From Salinactinospora qingdaonensis (GTDB lineage: Bacteria; Actinomycetota; Actinomycetes; Streptosporangiales; Streptosporangiaceae), in the NCBI RefSeq assembly GCF_039539445.1, contig NZ_BAABDD010000007.1, forward strand, positions 186,001-250,000: DNA of 64,000 bases, in the 5' to 3' direction. This document shows positions 1 to 8,169 of the stretch, piece after piece. The notes under the pieces were generated by a model, which saw only the letters and a program-made list of their open reading frames with translations, was not told where the DNA came from and made no database searches. The position numbers and the translations under genes are program-made. How positions within the stretch are numbered: position 1 is the first letter of the stretch; the number at the start of each line of letters is the position of its first letter.

Positions 1-11
1 GGGAGACAATC

Positions 12-809
12 GTGGATGTGATGAGTGAGACCGGCTGGAACTACCTGATGGACATGGACGGCGTGCTCGTACGCGAGGAGCACCTCGTCCCCGGCGCCGA
101 CGCCTTCATCGACGATCTGCGGGCCAACCATGTCCCCTTTATGGTGTTGACCAACAATTCCATCTACACGCCTCGCGACCTGCGGGCCCGGTTGCTGCGT
201 ACCGGATTGGACATCCCCGAGACGTCGATCTGGACGTCAGCGCTGGCCACCGCGCAGTTCCTCGACCAGCAGCGGCCCAACGGCTCGGCCCACGTGGTGG
301 GCGAGTCCGGGCTGACCACGGCGCTGCACAACATCGGCTACGTGCTCACCGACCGCGACCCCGACTATGTCGTACTCGGCGAGACCCGTACCTACAGCTT
401 CGAGGCGATCACGCGCGCGATCCGGCTCGTGGAAAACGGCGCCCGCTTCATTGCGACCAACCCTGACGAGAAAGGTCCCAGCCGGGAAGGGTCACTGCCG
501 GCTACGGGCGCGGTCGCTGCCCTGATCCAGAAAGCCACCGGCCGTGCGCCCTACTATGTGGGCAAACCCAACCCGCTGATGATGCGTTCGGCGCTGCGCG
601 CGCTCGGGGCGCATTCGGAGAATACGGTCATGATCGGCGACCGCATGGATACCGACGTGCGCTCTGGTCTTGAGGCCGGCCTCCAGACCGTCCTTGTGCT
701 CAGCGGCATCTCCGGAGCCGAGACCGCCGAGCTGTTCCCCTACCGGCCCACCGCCGTGCGCGGTTCCGTGGCCGACTTGGTGCACAAAGTCACCGAACCC
801 TTGGCCTGA
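12..809 (+). CDS. HAD-IIA (NagD-like) sugar-phosphate phosphatase
   Basis: This cytoplasmic HAD-superfamily phosphatase (265 aa from GTG 12) belongs to subfamily IIA, whose members dephosphorylate small phosphorylated metabolites. Motif I is DMDGV at residues 14-18, with the nucleophile and acid/base aspartates. Motif II is LTNNS at 46-50. The VGKPNP segment supplies the motif III lysine, and GDRMDTD near the C-terminus is the metal-binding motif IV. The length is normal for NagD-like enzymes. GGGAGA at 1-6 supports the GTG, but ATG 21 is also possible. The substrate cannot be told from sequence. It converges on rbpA, so it is probably not part of the sugar loci further on. Confidence 0.9.
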   Translation: MDVMSETGWNYLMDMDGVLVREEHLVPGADAFIDDLRANHVPFMVLTNNSIYTPRDLRARLLRTGLDIPETSIWTSALATAQFLDQQRPNGSAHVVGESGLTTALHNIGYVLTDRDPDYVVLGETRTYSFEAITRAIRLVENGARFIATNPDEKGPSREGSLPATGAVAALIQKATGRAPYYVGKPNPLMMRSALRALGAHSENTVMIGDRMDTDVRSGLEAGLQTVLVLSGISGAETAELFPYRPTAVRGSVADLVHKVTEPLA

Positions 810-922
810 CCACGGAGTTCGTGCTGCCCTAAGGAGCGAGCCGTTCCCGCTGTGGGCGGATTCGGCCACCGAGACCGATACAGCGGCAACGAGAGGCCGG
901 GCGGCGGAGGGAACCTCTTCCA

Positions 923-957
923 AGGGCCGGGGCGCGCTGTCGGGGCGGCCCGGCCCT
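923..957. terminator. hairpin between convergent genes
   Basis: A 9-bp perfect stem (AGGGCCGGG, 923-931, with CCCGGCCCT, 949-957) and a 17-nt loop lie between the convergent HAD phosphatase and rbpA genes. There is no U-tract on either side, which is usual for actinomycete terminators. It is probably bidirectional. Confidence 0.45.
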
Positions 958-975
958 CGCCGTGCGGTGGCGCTG

Positions 976-1362
976 TCAGGCGCTCCGGCGTTCCTCGCTC
1001 ATGGCCTGCTGCATGTGCTCTTGCTCCTCACGGCGACGGGCGCGCAGAAGCTCCAGGCGCTCGGCCAGGACCTCTTCGAGGTCGTCCACACTGCGCCGCT
1101 CCAGCAGCATGTCCCAGTGCGTGCGGGCGTGCTTGGACTTCTTTTCCTGCGGCTGCTCACCGTCGACGATGAGCGCGGCCTCGCCACAGAAACGACATTC
1201 CCAGTTGGGGGGGATCTCCGCCTCGGTCGCAAAGGTTACAGCGAAGCGGTGCCCCTGTGGGCAGTCGTAGGTGACCTCTTGGCGCGGTGCCAGGTCGGTG
1301 TTGCGGTCGTTCTCGTAGCTCGTCGCCCCGAGTCGTGTGCCGCGAAGTGCTCGCTCGGCCAT
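976..1362 (-). CDS. rbpA: RNA polymerase-binding protein RbpA
   Basis: RbpA is an actinobacterial transcription factor that binds RNA polymerase and group 1/2 sigma factors and helps open-complex formation. The 128-aa product has the family layout. The N-terminal tail begins ERALRGTRLG. The core domain carries C34, H38, C56 and C59 (in CPQGH and CRFCG). The C-terminal sigma-interacting helix begins around RTHWDMLLERR. The tail after about residue 105 is Glu/Arg rich and varies in the family. GGAGG lies about 10 nt upstream of the ATG. A sigma-R type promoter lies upstream, as is known for rbpA in Streptomyces coelicolor. Confidence 0.97.
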   Translation of the reverse strand: MAERALRGTRLGATSYENDRNTDLAPRQEVTYDCPQGHRFAVTFATEAEIPPNWECRFCGEAALIVDGEQPQEKKSKHARTHWDMLLERRSVDDLEEVLAERLELLRARRREEQEHMQQAMSEERRSA

Positions 1363-1403
1363 CGTGTGCGTGCCTCCAGGCGCTCTTGCGGTCTCGGTGG
1401 TCT

Positions 1404-1430
1404 AACGCATCGGTCCGTGAGGAGATTCCC
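1404..1430 (-). promoter_or_regulatory. predicted sigma-R promoter of rbpA
   Basis: On the minus strand GGGAAT (1430-1425) and GTT (1406-1404) are separated by exactly 18 nt. This matches the sigma-R/SigH consensus GGGAAT-N18-GTT used in thiol/disulfide stress. The start of transcription would fall near 1396, about 35 nt before the rbpA ATG. It is a sequence match only. Confidence 0.65.
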
Positions 1431-1830
1431 CGGACATCCGCGGTCCAACCGTGCGACAATACCCGGTCGACCTGTCGTGCGCGGTGCGCACATCGGTGGC
1501 CTCGGGTTTCATCGCTCGATGAGGTACGCGAAAGAGCTGCTTTTGTCGCAGTTCAAACCGTGTTCGGGGGAACCTTACGCCATGCTCGCGATGGTGGCCG
1601 GGGCCCGGCTCGGCTGGTCGCAACTTTCCCGAGCACACCCCGGCGCTACGGCCTGCCACGGCGGGCGCGACCCGCGAGCCACCTGCGGCTCCCGAGCCCC
1701 GCTCGCGCGCTCCACGCGTACCATCGCGTCCCAGTGTGCCCACCTGTGGCTTCAGGCATGCCAAGACACGGCCAACACGCCGGCGTGATCGGCAAAGCCC
1801 CGGCCGCCCCGGGCCCGGCGGTGAGGTTTT
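1431..1830. other. intergenic, no gene recognised
   Basis: This stretch lies between the rbpA promoter and the end of the MFS gene. Open frames on both strands lack family features and good ribosome sites. It probably holds only upstream rbpA sequence and the 3' region of the MFS transcript. Confidence 0.4.
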
Positions 1831-3207
1831 TCAGATGCGTTCGGGGACCTGGTTGCCAGCGTCGCGGATCGCGGCAGGGATGCTGATCACCACCAGCACC
1901 ACGAACCCGGCGACGAAGAACGGGATCAGCGACAGGATGGCCAGCCGGTAGTCGCCGCCGGTCACATCCAACGCCACCCCCAGCGTCAGCGATCCCAGAA
2001 ACGCCGAGCCCTTGTCGCTGATCTCGTAGAGGCCGAAGTACTCCGCCTCTTTGCCCCGTGGTACCAGGTGGGAGAACAGCGAACGTGACAGCGCCTGCGT
2101 ACCACCGAGCACGATGGCGATGAAGAAGGCCAGGATGAAGAACTGCACCGCAGAACCGGCTTGCAGCAGGGGAGCCACCCCCACCACTATGGTCCAAATC
2201 ACCAGACTGCCCAAGATGGTGCGCTTGGTGCCCAGCCGGCGGGCGATACTGCCCAACAGCAGCGCGCCCCCGAATGCCACGAACTGCACCATCAAGATGG
2301 TGCCGATCTGGACCTCCTGCCCCAGCTCCAGCGCCTGGTCGGCGAAGGTGGCCGAGAAGGCGATGACGGTCTGCACCCCGTCGTTGAACAACAGGTAGGC
2401 CACCAGGAACAGCAATGTCTTGGGGTAGGCCCGCAGCTCCTTGGCGGTGTGCCACAGTTGCACGAAACCCGCCCGCACCAGGCGCGTTCCCTCGCGCGCC
2501 TCTCGGTCGGCGGGCCGGCGGTCGCGCAGCCGCGCCAGCGGCACCAGGGTGAACAGCGCCCACCACAGCCCGGCCGAGGCCATGCAGATGCGCACCGCGT
2601 GCCCCTGCTCCACGCCGAAACTCTCGTGGGACAGGTAGAGCACGAGGTGGATGGCGAGCAGCACCGCGCCGCCCAGATACCCCAGTCCCCACCCGCGCGA
2701 GGAGACATCGTCGCGTTCCTGAGGCGTGGCGATGTCGGGCAAAAACGAGTTGTAGACCACGAACGCCGCACCGAAAGCCAGGTTGGCCAGTATGAACAGC
2801 CCGGCGCCCGCCACATGCCCGCCGTCGGCCACGAAGTACAGCCCCATCGTGGCGAACGCGCCGATATAGGCGAGCACCCCCATCAGTTCACGCTTGCGCC
2901 CGGTGTAGTCGGCCAACGCTCCGATCACCGGGAGCACGAGGAGTTGCAGCAGCACCGACAGCGAAGTCGCGTAGGGGTAGAGTGCCTCTGGCGCCATCTC
3001 CCAGCCCAACACGCTGATCCTGCCGTCGACGGCCGCCGACTCGGCCAGCGAGGTCAGGTAGGGCCCGAGGAAGACGGTGATGACCGAGGTGTTGAAGACG
3101 GAGGCGGCCCAGTCGTAGACGTACCAGCCGCGCTGTTCTGCGCGCCGCGCGCGCGGATCGGCCAGGGGGCCGGTTGGCTCCTGCGGGGCCTTCTGGGGGA
3201 ACGGCAT
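1831..3207 (-). CDS. MFS transporter, UMF1/Atg22-like family
   Basis: This 458-aa integral membrane protein has about twelve hydrophobic helices. The motif YVYDWAASVFNTSV near residues 29-42 and the block around NSFLPDIA are typical of the UMF1 (Atg22-like) branch of the major facilitator superfamily. Bacterial members are predicted exporters or importers of small solutes, with few characterised. The gene starts 15 nt after the glycerophosphodiesterase stop, so the two are probably co-transcribed. Import or efflux of a phosphodiester-derived metabolite is possible but not shown. Confidence 0.85.
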   Translation of the reverse strand: MPFPQKAPQEPTGPLADPRARRAEQRGWYVYDWAASVFNTSVITVFLGPYLTSLAESAAVDGRISVLGWEMAPEALYPYATSLSVLLQLLVLPVIGALADYTGRKRELMGVLAYIGAFATMGLYFVADGGHVAGAGLFILANLAFGAAFVVYNSFLPDIATPQERDDVSSRGWGLGYLGGAVLLAIHLVLYLSHESFGVEQGHAVRICMASAGLWWALFTLVPLARLRDRRPADREAREGTRLVRAGFVQLWHTAKELRAYPKTLLFLVAYLLFNDGVQTVIAFSATFADQALELGQEVQIGTILMVQFVAFGGALLLGSIARRLGTKRTILGSLVIWTIVVGVAPLLQAGSAVQFFILAFFIAIVLGGTQALSRSLFSHLVPRGKEAEYFGLYEISDKGSAFLGSLTLGVALDVTGGDYRLAILSLIPFFVAGFVVLVVISIPAAIRDAGNQVPERI

Positions 3208-3222
3208 GGCGGGTCGTGACTC

Positions 3223-4035
3223 CTAACCGGCGGGGCGCGCGGTAGTCTCCCAAGCGCCGCGTTCGAGCAAGACACGCCGCAGCCCCGTCACATTGTCGCT
3301 GACAATACCGTCAACCCCCGCGTCGAGCAGCCGGCGCATCAGCTCAGGGGAGTTGATGGTCCACACGTGGACCTGCATACCGGCTCGATGCGCCGCGGCG
3401 ATGAAATCCCGGCTGAGAACAGGGAAACTCCCACGCCACAGCGGCACCTGCGCGCACGCCACGCCGCGCCGGGCCAGCCAACCCAGCAGCCGTGTCACCC
3501 CCGCGACCCGCAGCCGGGCCACGTCGATAGGGCCGCACGAGGTGGCGACCGGGCGGTCGAACATCCGGCGTGCCCGCTCCAGCCGGCGCTGGTTGAACGA
3601 GCCCACACATACCCGGTCCCAGGCTCCCGTGCGCCGTAAGACCTCGCACAGCGGCGCCACAGCGGCGTCAGCCTTGATGTCGATGTTGAACCGCACCTGC
3701 GGCCACGCTCCCAACAGTTCCGCCAGCAGCGGGATGGGTTCGGTGCCTCCCACCCGGGCACGGGCCACCTCGGCGTGCGACAGTTCGGCGATCGCGCCCT
3801 GCCGGTCGGTCGCGCGGTCCAGCGTGGCGTCGTGGAAGGCCAGCAGGGCGCCGTCGCGCGTGGCGTGGACGTCGGTCTCCAGGTAGCGATACCCCATGTC
3901 CACAGCGTTTTGGAACGCGGCGGCGGTGTTTTCCAGTTCTGTGGTGATCTGCCCCTGCGCGTCGGTCAGCCAGCCGCCGCGGTGGGCCAGCCCGATAGGC
4001 GTGGGGGAGTCGAGGTAGCTGAATCGTTGTGCCAC
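3223..4035 (-). CDS. glycerophosphodiester phosphodiesterase family protein
   Basis: The enzyme family hydrolyses glycerophosphodiesters to sn-glycerol 3-phosphate and an alcohol. This 270-aa protein has the TIM-barrel signature residues: H18-R19 in LAHRGG, E53 and D55 in LETDVHATRDG, and H68 in FHD. No signal peptide is seen, so it acts in the cytoplasm on imported substrate or lipid turnover products. The start is GTG 4035. It is first in a two-gene operon with the UMF1-type transporter. Confidence 0.92.
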   Translation of the reverse strand: MAQRFSYLDSPTPIGLAHRGGWLTDAQGQITTELENTAAAFQNAVDMGYRYLETDVHATRDGALLAFHDATLDRATDRQGAIAELSHAEVARARVGGTEPIPLLAELLGAWPQVRFNIDIKADAAVAPLCEVLRRTGAWDRVCVGSFNQRRLERARRMFDRPVATSCGPIDVARLRVAGVTRLLGWLARRGVACAQVPLWRGSFPVLSRDFIAAAHRAGMQVHVWTINSPELMRRLLDAGVDGIVSDNVTGLRRVLLERGAWETTARPAG

Positions 4036-4948
4036 AGCAGCAGACTATGCCGCTAGAACCCGTTTTATGCGACATATGGAACGAATCGGCAGATCAGCGG
4101 AGGTTGGCGACCGGGGAATGGCCCCGCCGCGTAGGGCAGGCCACCACCTGAGCTCTAGCTCTGTCCTGTCGGTAAGGGCGAGCGGTTTCGGCCCACCCGC
4201 CGAAGCGGAACCGCACCCACGACGCCGCTTGGCAGGAGGGGCTGGAGCATCGGCCGGACTGCTACCAGGCGACCGGCGTTTCCTCCCGGAACCGGCGGCC
4301 ACGCGCCCCTGCCCGCTCGGGGTATCTGCCGCGACTCGACCTGAGTGGGGGCGGCACGGGGCGCAGCGCTGCGGCCAGGGCAGCGGTGGCCATCGGCACA
4401 CGAGTGCCACCTCGCGGGGCGCTGCCTCGCAAGAGCAGGGATCGTCGCAGCCGTGGGGGAGGGCGGGGAGACCGCCAAAGGCCCGCACGGCCCCATAAGG
4501 AGGGCCGACCCCGGAGATATCGGGGGCAACCCCGGGGTCGGCCCGAATAGGGCGTCCCTTCCCGCGCCGTCGGGACGCCCGGCTGCACGGCCTCATCGGC
4601 GGAGGGGGAAGACCGATGATTTAGCCGTGTTTTCAAAACGTAGCGTGCTCAGCGCTGATTCGCAGTTAAATTCGCGTGATTCATCGCACCATGCGAAAAA
4701 AATCCGGAAAGATCCACCTTAGGGGGAGGCCGGTCCTGCCGCCGCGACGTGGTGTCCACACTCTGACACAGTCGGCGGAGCCTGAGGGGGCGGACAAGAA
4801 GTTGGAATTCCACGTGGGCACGCCGGGCCTTAGGCGACTCATTACGGGGTGACGGGCCGGCAGGCTCGTCGGTCGGCTCAGTGGCCGCGACCGGCGCCGG
4901 CTCCCGGCGTTCGCAGTCGCTTCCCGCCCTTCCGGAAAGGAAGCCCGG
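4036..4948. other. long intergenic region with tandem hairpins and an AT-richer promoter zone
   Basis: I find no convincing gene in these 913 bases. Roughly 4100-4500 is G+C-rich with open frames of low-complexity Pro/Arg/Ala composition. 4600-4700 is relatively A+T rich and may hold the promoter of the DUF6459 gene. A 53-codon frame from ATG 4691 to the TGA at 4850-4852 has no ribosome site and uses rare AGG codons, so I did not call it. Confidence 0.4.
4502..4580. other. two adjacent strong hairpins
   Basis: The first is a 13-bp perfect stem (GGGCCGACCCCGG 4502-4514 with its complement 4532-4544). The second is a 9-bp perfect stem (GGGCGTCCC 4550-4558 with 4572-4580). They lie about 370 bases before the DUF6459 gene and far from any gene end on the left. 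They could be a tandem terminator of an unrecognised transcript or a structured RNA. Confidence 0.4.
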
Positions 4949-5362
4949 ATGTCCTCTCCTGCTCGTCGCTGTCTGTCCCACAGCACTCCGTCAGCACCGT
5001 CAGCATCGCCGAGCCCTCCCGGTGCCCCACCCCGGCGCGGCGGTAGTCGCCGTCGCGCCGCCGAGTTCTGCCAACTGGCCCAGTTTGTCGCCGAGGTTCT
5101 CGCCGGCCACCGCGCTCCCACGCACCTACGGCCGTGCCTGGCCCATCGGGCCTACCTCCTACTCGTCCGACGCGCGGGCACCTACGGTTGCGCGCAGCGC
5201 CCCCGAGTGCGCAGCACCCGGCTGAGTTTTCCCGCTCCCGGTGTCGCCGAGATCAGCAGCGTGGTCGACTGCGGGCGCCGCCACCGCGCGCTAGCCCTGC
5301 GCGTCGACTCCACCGAGCACGTCTGGCTGTGTACCCACATCGAGACCGATACCGGCCCTTAG
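4949..5362 (+). CDS. DUF6459 / Rv3235 family protein
   Basis: This 137-aa protein has a proline- and arginine-rich N-terminus (about residues 1-35), then the conserved family domain. That domain contains FVAEVLAGHRAPTHL, the RVRSTRLSFPAPGVAEISSVV strand region and a C-terminal ALRVDSTEHVWLCTHIE segment. Such proteins are found only in actinobacteria and have no known function. GGAAAGGAAG about 8 nt upstream supports ATG 4949. In many genomes the gene is near secA, but nothing of that neighbourhood is in the window. Confidence 0.8.
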   Translation: MSSPARRCLSHSTPSAPSASPSPPGAPPRRGGSRRRAAEFCQLAQFVAEVLAGHRAPTHLRPCLAHRAYLLLVRRAGTYGCAQRPRVRSTRLSFPAPGVAEISSVVDCGRRHRALALRVDSTEHVWLCTHIETDTGP

Positions 5363-5403
5363 TCGCTGCCGCGCTGTTGGTGGCCAGACCAGGGCGCCCC
5401 GTG

Positions 5404-5433
5404 GTGTGAGGCCGGCGTCCGCCGGCCCCACAC
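5404..5433 (+). terminator. hairpin after DUF6459 gene
   Basis: A 13-bp stem with one mismatch (GTGTGAGGCCGGC 5404-5416 with GCCGGCCCCACAC 5421-5433) and a 4-nt loop begins 41 nt after the stop codon. No U-tract follows. Confidence 0.5.
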
Positions 5434-5775
5434 GAGCCGGCTTCCCCGAAGGCCACGGCGAGAGGCGCCGGGCGGTGAGAGGCGGCCGGTGGCTGCCGTC
5501 GCAGGTTGCCCCTCACCCGTACCTCAGGCTCCAGCGGCACTGCCTCACGCCGCTGGTCTGCGACGGCGGGCACGGCGCCCACGGCGGGGCCCTGCGCCGT
5601 GCCTCATCCGCGGGGTGTGGCCGGCGCCGGCGGTGAGCGGTTGGGAAAGAACGGCGCTGCTGCTTCGATCGTGGTGGGAGCCCCTGTGAGGTAAGCGTTT
5701 TCACGTGTGTGGAATGGCGGCTGGCTCATAGGTACTGGGAGGGCCCTCGACGGGGGTGGCCTGCGCGGAGAGCCG

Positions 5776-5805
5776 TGGACAAACTGCCTCTGGCGTTGGT
5801 ATACG
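5776..5805 (+). promoter_or_regulatory. candidate promoter of the Gfo/Idh operon
   Basis: TGGACA (5776-5781) and TATACG (5800-5805) are 18 nt apart. Transcription would start near 5812, just before the palindromic operator. This is a moderate match to the vegetative consensus. Confidence 0.4.
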
Positions 5806-5821
5806 GTTTTCGAGTACTTTG

Positions 5822-5833
5822 GAAAGCGCTTTC
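5822..5833. promoter_or_regulatory. LacI-family operator GAAAGCGCTTTC
   Basis: This perfect 12-bp palindrome with a CG centre is typical of LacI-family operators. It lies between the candidate promoter and the ribosome site of the Gfo/Idh operon. Near copies lie at 14967, 16548 and 20964, and a weaker one at 13953. The LacI protein encoded at 12863-13906 is the likely ligand. Confidence 0.75.
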
Positions 5834-5854
5834 TTTAGGAGAGGTAGGACATCT

Positions 5855-7009
5855 ATGGCTGACCAAGTGCTGGGTGTCGCCATGAACGGCGTCACCGGCC
5901 GTATGGGATACCGGCAACACCTGACCCGGTCGATCCTGGCTCTGCGTGACGCCGGGGGTGTGGAGTTGCCCGACGGGACACGCGTGGTGCCCGAACCCGT
6001 TCTCGTCGGCCGATCCGAGCGCAAGCTACAGGAGATCGCCGCACGTCACGGGATAGCTAAGTGGACCACCGACCTGGACTCGGTGCTCTCCGACGACGGG
6101 ATCGGAGTCTACTTCGACGCCCAGATCACCCACGCCCGCGAGGATGCCGTACGCGCCGCGATCGCCGCAGGCAAGCATGTCTACACCGAGAAGCCCACCG
6201 CCGGCACCTTCGACGCCGCCCTTGAGCTGGCCAAGCTCGCCCACGCAGCCGGCGTCAAGAACGGCGTGGTCCAAGACAAGCTGTTCCTGCCCGGACTGCT
6301 CAAGCTGCGCCGCCTCGTGGACAGCGGTTTCTTCGGTCGTATCCTCTCGATCCGGGGCGAGTTCGGCTACTGGGTCTTCGAGGGAGACTGGCAGCCGGCC
6401 CAGCGCCCTAGCTGGAACTACCGCGCCGAGGACGGCGGCGGCATCGTGCTCGACATGTTCCCCCACTGGCACTACGTCCTGGAACACCTCTTCGGCTCGG
6501 TGCGCGCCGTCACCGCCCGCGCCGTCACCCACCTACCGCAGCGCTGGTCCGAAACCGGCCAGCCCTACGCGGCCACCGCCGACGACGCCGCCTATGCGAT
6601 CTTCGAGCTCGACGGCGGTCCCATCGCCCAGATCAACTCCTCCTGGTGCGTACGGGTCGACCGCGGCGAACTCGTGGAGTTCCACGTCGACGGCACCGAG
6701 GGCAGCGCCGTGGCGGGGTTGCACCACTGCCGCGTGCAGCACCGCTCCATGACCCCCAAGGCGGTGTGGGACCCCGACGGCGACGACACGATCCCCTACC
6801 GCAGCCAGTGGGCCACAGTCCCCGACAACACCGAGTTCACCAACGGGTTCCGCGCCCAGTGGGAGCTGTTCTTGCGGCACGTCTGCGCCGACACCCCCTT
6901 CCCGCACGACCTGTTCTCGGGAGCGCGGGGCTTGCAGATGGCCGAGGCGGGCCTGCGTTCCTCCCACTCCGGTGACCGTGTCGAAATCGAGGAGGTCGAG
7001 CTGGGATGA
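5855..7009 (+). CDS. Gfo/Idh/MocA family oxidoreductase
   Basis: This predicted NAD(P)-dependent sugar or sugar-acid dehydrogenase (384 aa) has an N-terminal Rossmann fold with a glycine-rich segment (GVTGRMG). The family EKP motif (YTEKPTAG) is present, and the C-terminal domain holds LDMFPHWHY with the usual Asp/His active-site pair. ATG 5855 is chosen because AGGAGAGG lies just upstream; an in-frame ATG at 5756 precedes the operator and has no ribosome site. The gene overlaps the DUF993 start by 4 nt and opens a five-gene operon. The substrate is unknown. Family members oxidise inositols, glycosides at C3 and sugar acids. Confidence 0.9.
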   Translation: MADQVLGVAMNGVTGRMGYRQHLTRSILALRDAGGVELPDGTRVVPEPVLVGRSERKLQEIAARHGIAKWTTDLDSVLSDDGIGVYFDAQITHAREDAVRAAIAAGKHVYTEKPTAGTFDAALELAKLAHAAGVKNGVVQDKLFLPGLLKLRRLVDSGFFGRILSIRGEFGYWVFEGDWQPAQRPSWNYRAEDGGGIVLDMFPHWHYVLEHLFGSVRAVTARAVTHLPQRWSETGQPYAATADDAAYAIFELDGGPIAQINSSWCVRVDRGELVEFHVDGTEGSAVAGLHHCRVQHRSMTPKAVWDPDGDDTIPYRSQWATVPDNTEFTNGFRAQWELFLRHVCADTPFPHDLFSGARGLQMAEAGLRSSHSGDRVEIEEVELG

Positions 7010-8169
7010 CCCTAACCTTGCGCTTGCCCGACGGCGCCGGCGGGCTCTCGCCCTACACCCTGCGCGCCCAGCCCGTGCTCCCCGAGACCCCGGCCGCCCC
7101 ACCTCGTACGCGCGCCGCCTTGGCCGCCGCGCACGTCGCCGCCGACCCGCTGGCCGGTAACGCCCCCGGCGCCCCCGCCCGCCTGGACTGGGAGGCCACC
7201 CTCGCCTTCCGCCACCACGTGTGGGATCTCGGCCTGGGCGTGGCCGATGCTATGGACACCGCCCAGCGCGGCATGGGGCTGGGGTGGCCGGCCACCCGGG
7301 AGCTGATCCAGCGCTGCGGCGCCGAGGCCAAAGGCCGCGGCGCCCTGCTGGCCTGCGGGGTGAGCACCGACCACCTGCCCCAAAGCGCCACAATCGCCGA
7401 GATCATCACCGGCTACACCGAGCAGTTGGCCGTGGCGGAGGACGCCGGCGCGGTCCCGGTGCTCATGGCCAGCCGCCAGCTCGCCGCCGCCGCACGCGAC
7501 CCCGAGGACTACGTCCAGGTCTACGCCCGCCTGCTGGAGCAGGCCAGCCGGCCGGTGATCCTGCACTGGCTGGGCACCGCCTTCGACCCCCAGCTTGCCG
7601 GCTACTGGGGCCACGACGACCCCGCCGAGGCGATCCCGACGGTGGCCGAGCTGATACGGCAGCACAGCAGCCGTATCGAGGGCATCAAGGTCTCGCTGCT
7701 CGATCGGGAGCTGGAAGTGCGGCTGCGCGCGCTGCTGCCTGAGGGGGTGCGCCTCTACACCGGTGACGACTTCAACTATCCGGAGTTGATCAAAGGAGAC
7801 GGCCAGCACCACTCTCACGCACTGTTGGGCGCCTTCGCCGCCATCGCCCCGGTGGCCGCCGAAGCGTTGCGCGCACTCGACAACGGCGACACCGAGCGCT
7901 ATGACGCGCTGTTCGCCCCCACCGTGCCGCTGGCGCGCCATGTCTTCGCCGCCCCCACCTACCACTACAAGGCCGGTATCGCCTTTTTGGCCTGGCTCAA
8001 CGGCCACCAGCCCGGTTTCACCATGGTCGCCGGCCTGCACAGCGCCCGCGACCTTCCGCACCTGGCCGAGACGTTGCGCCTCGCCGATGCCGCCGGGGCG
8101 CTGCGCGACCCCGAATTGGCGGTGTCTCGGATGCGGGCCCTGCTCGACGTGGCGGGGGTGGCAGCATGA
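7006..8169 (+). CDS. DUF993 family protein (aldolase-like fold)
   Basis: This 387-aa protein belongs to DUF993, a family without an assigned reaction that is distantly related to the dihydrodipicolinate synthase/aldolase TIM barrels. Features seen are CGVSTDHL, the PVILHWLGTAFDP strand and GIKVSLLD, which lies where DHDPS-type enzymes carry their Schiff-base lysine. Further on come YTGDDFNYPELIKGD and YHYKAGIAFL. ATG 7006 overlaps the upstream stop (ATGA), and the gene's own stop overlaps the next start, so translation is probably coupled. Linkage to a Gfo/Idh dehydrogenase and a sugar-isomerase-like protein suggests retro-aldol cleavage or another step on an oxidised sugar. Confidence 0.85.
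   Translation: MTLTLRLPDGAGGLSPYTLRAQPVLPETPAAPPRTRAALAAAHVAADPLAGNAPGAPARLDWEATLAFRHHVWDLGLGVADAMDTAQRGMGLGWPATRELIQRCGAEAKGRGALLACGVSTDHLPQSATIAEIITGYTEQLAVAEDAGAVPVLMASRQLAAAARDPEDYVQVYARLLEQASRPVILHWLGTAFDPQLAGYWGHDDPAEAIPTVAELIRQHSSRIEGIKVSLLDRELEVRLRALLPEGVRLYTGDDFNYPELIKGDGQHHSHALLGAFAAIAPVAAEALRALDNGDTERYDALFAPTVPLARHVFAAPTYHYKAGIAFLAWLNGHQPGFTMVAGLHSARDLPHLAETLRLADAAGALRDPELAVSRMRALLDVAGVAA

Larger units (their letters stand above)
5434..5854 (+). other. upstream region of the sugar-acid operon
   Basis: No gene is recognised. The right end carries the promoter and operator listed separately and the ribosome site AGGAGAGG, about 9 nt before ATG 5855. Confidence 0.5.

Noticed and set aside
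4691..4852. 53-codon frame starting MRKKSGKIHLRG
   Set aside because: There is no ribosome site, rare AGG codons are used, and no family is recognised. Could be a leaderless peptide, but evidence is too thin.
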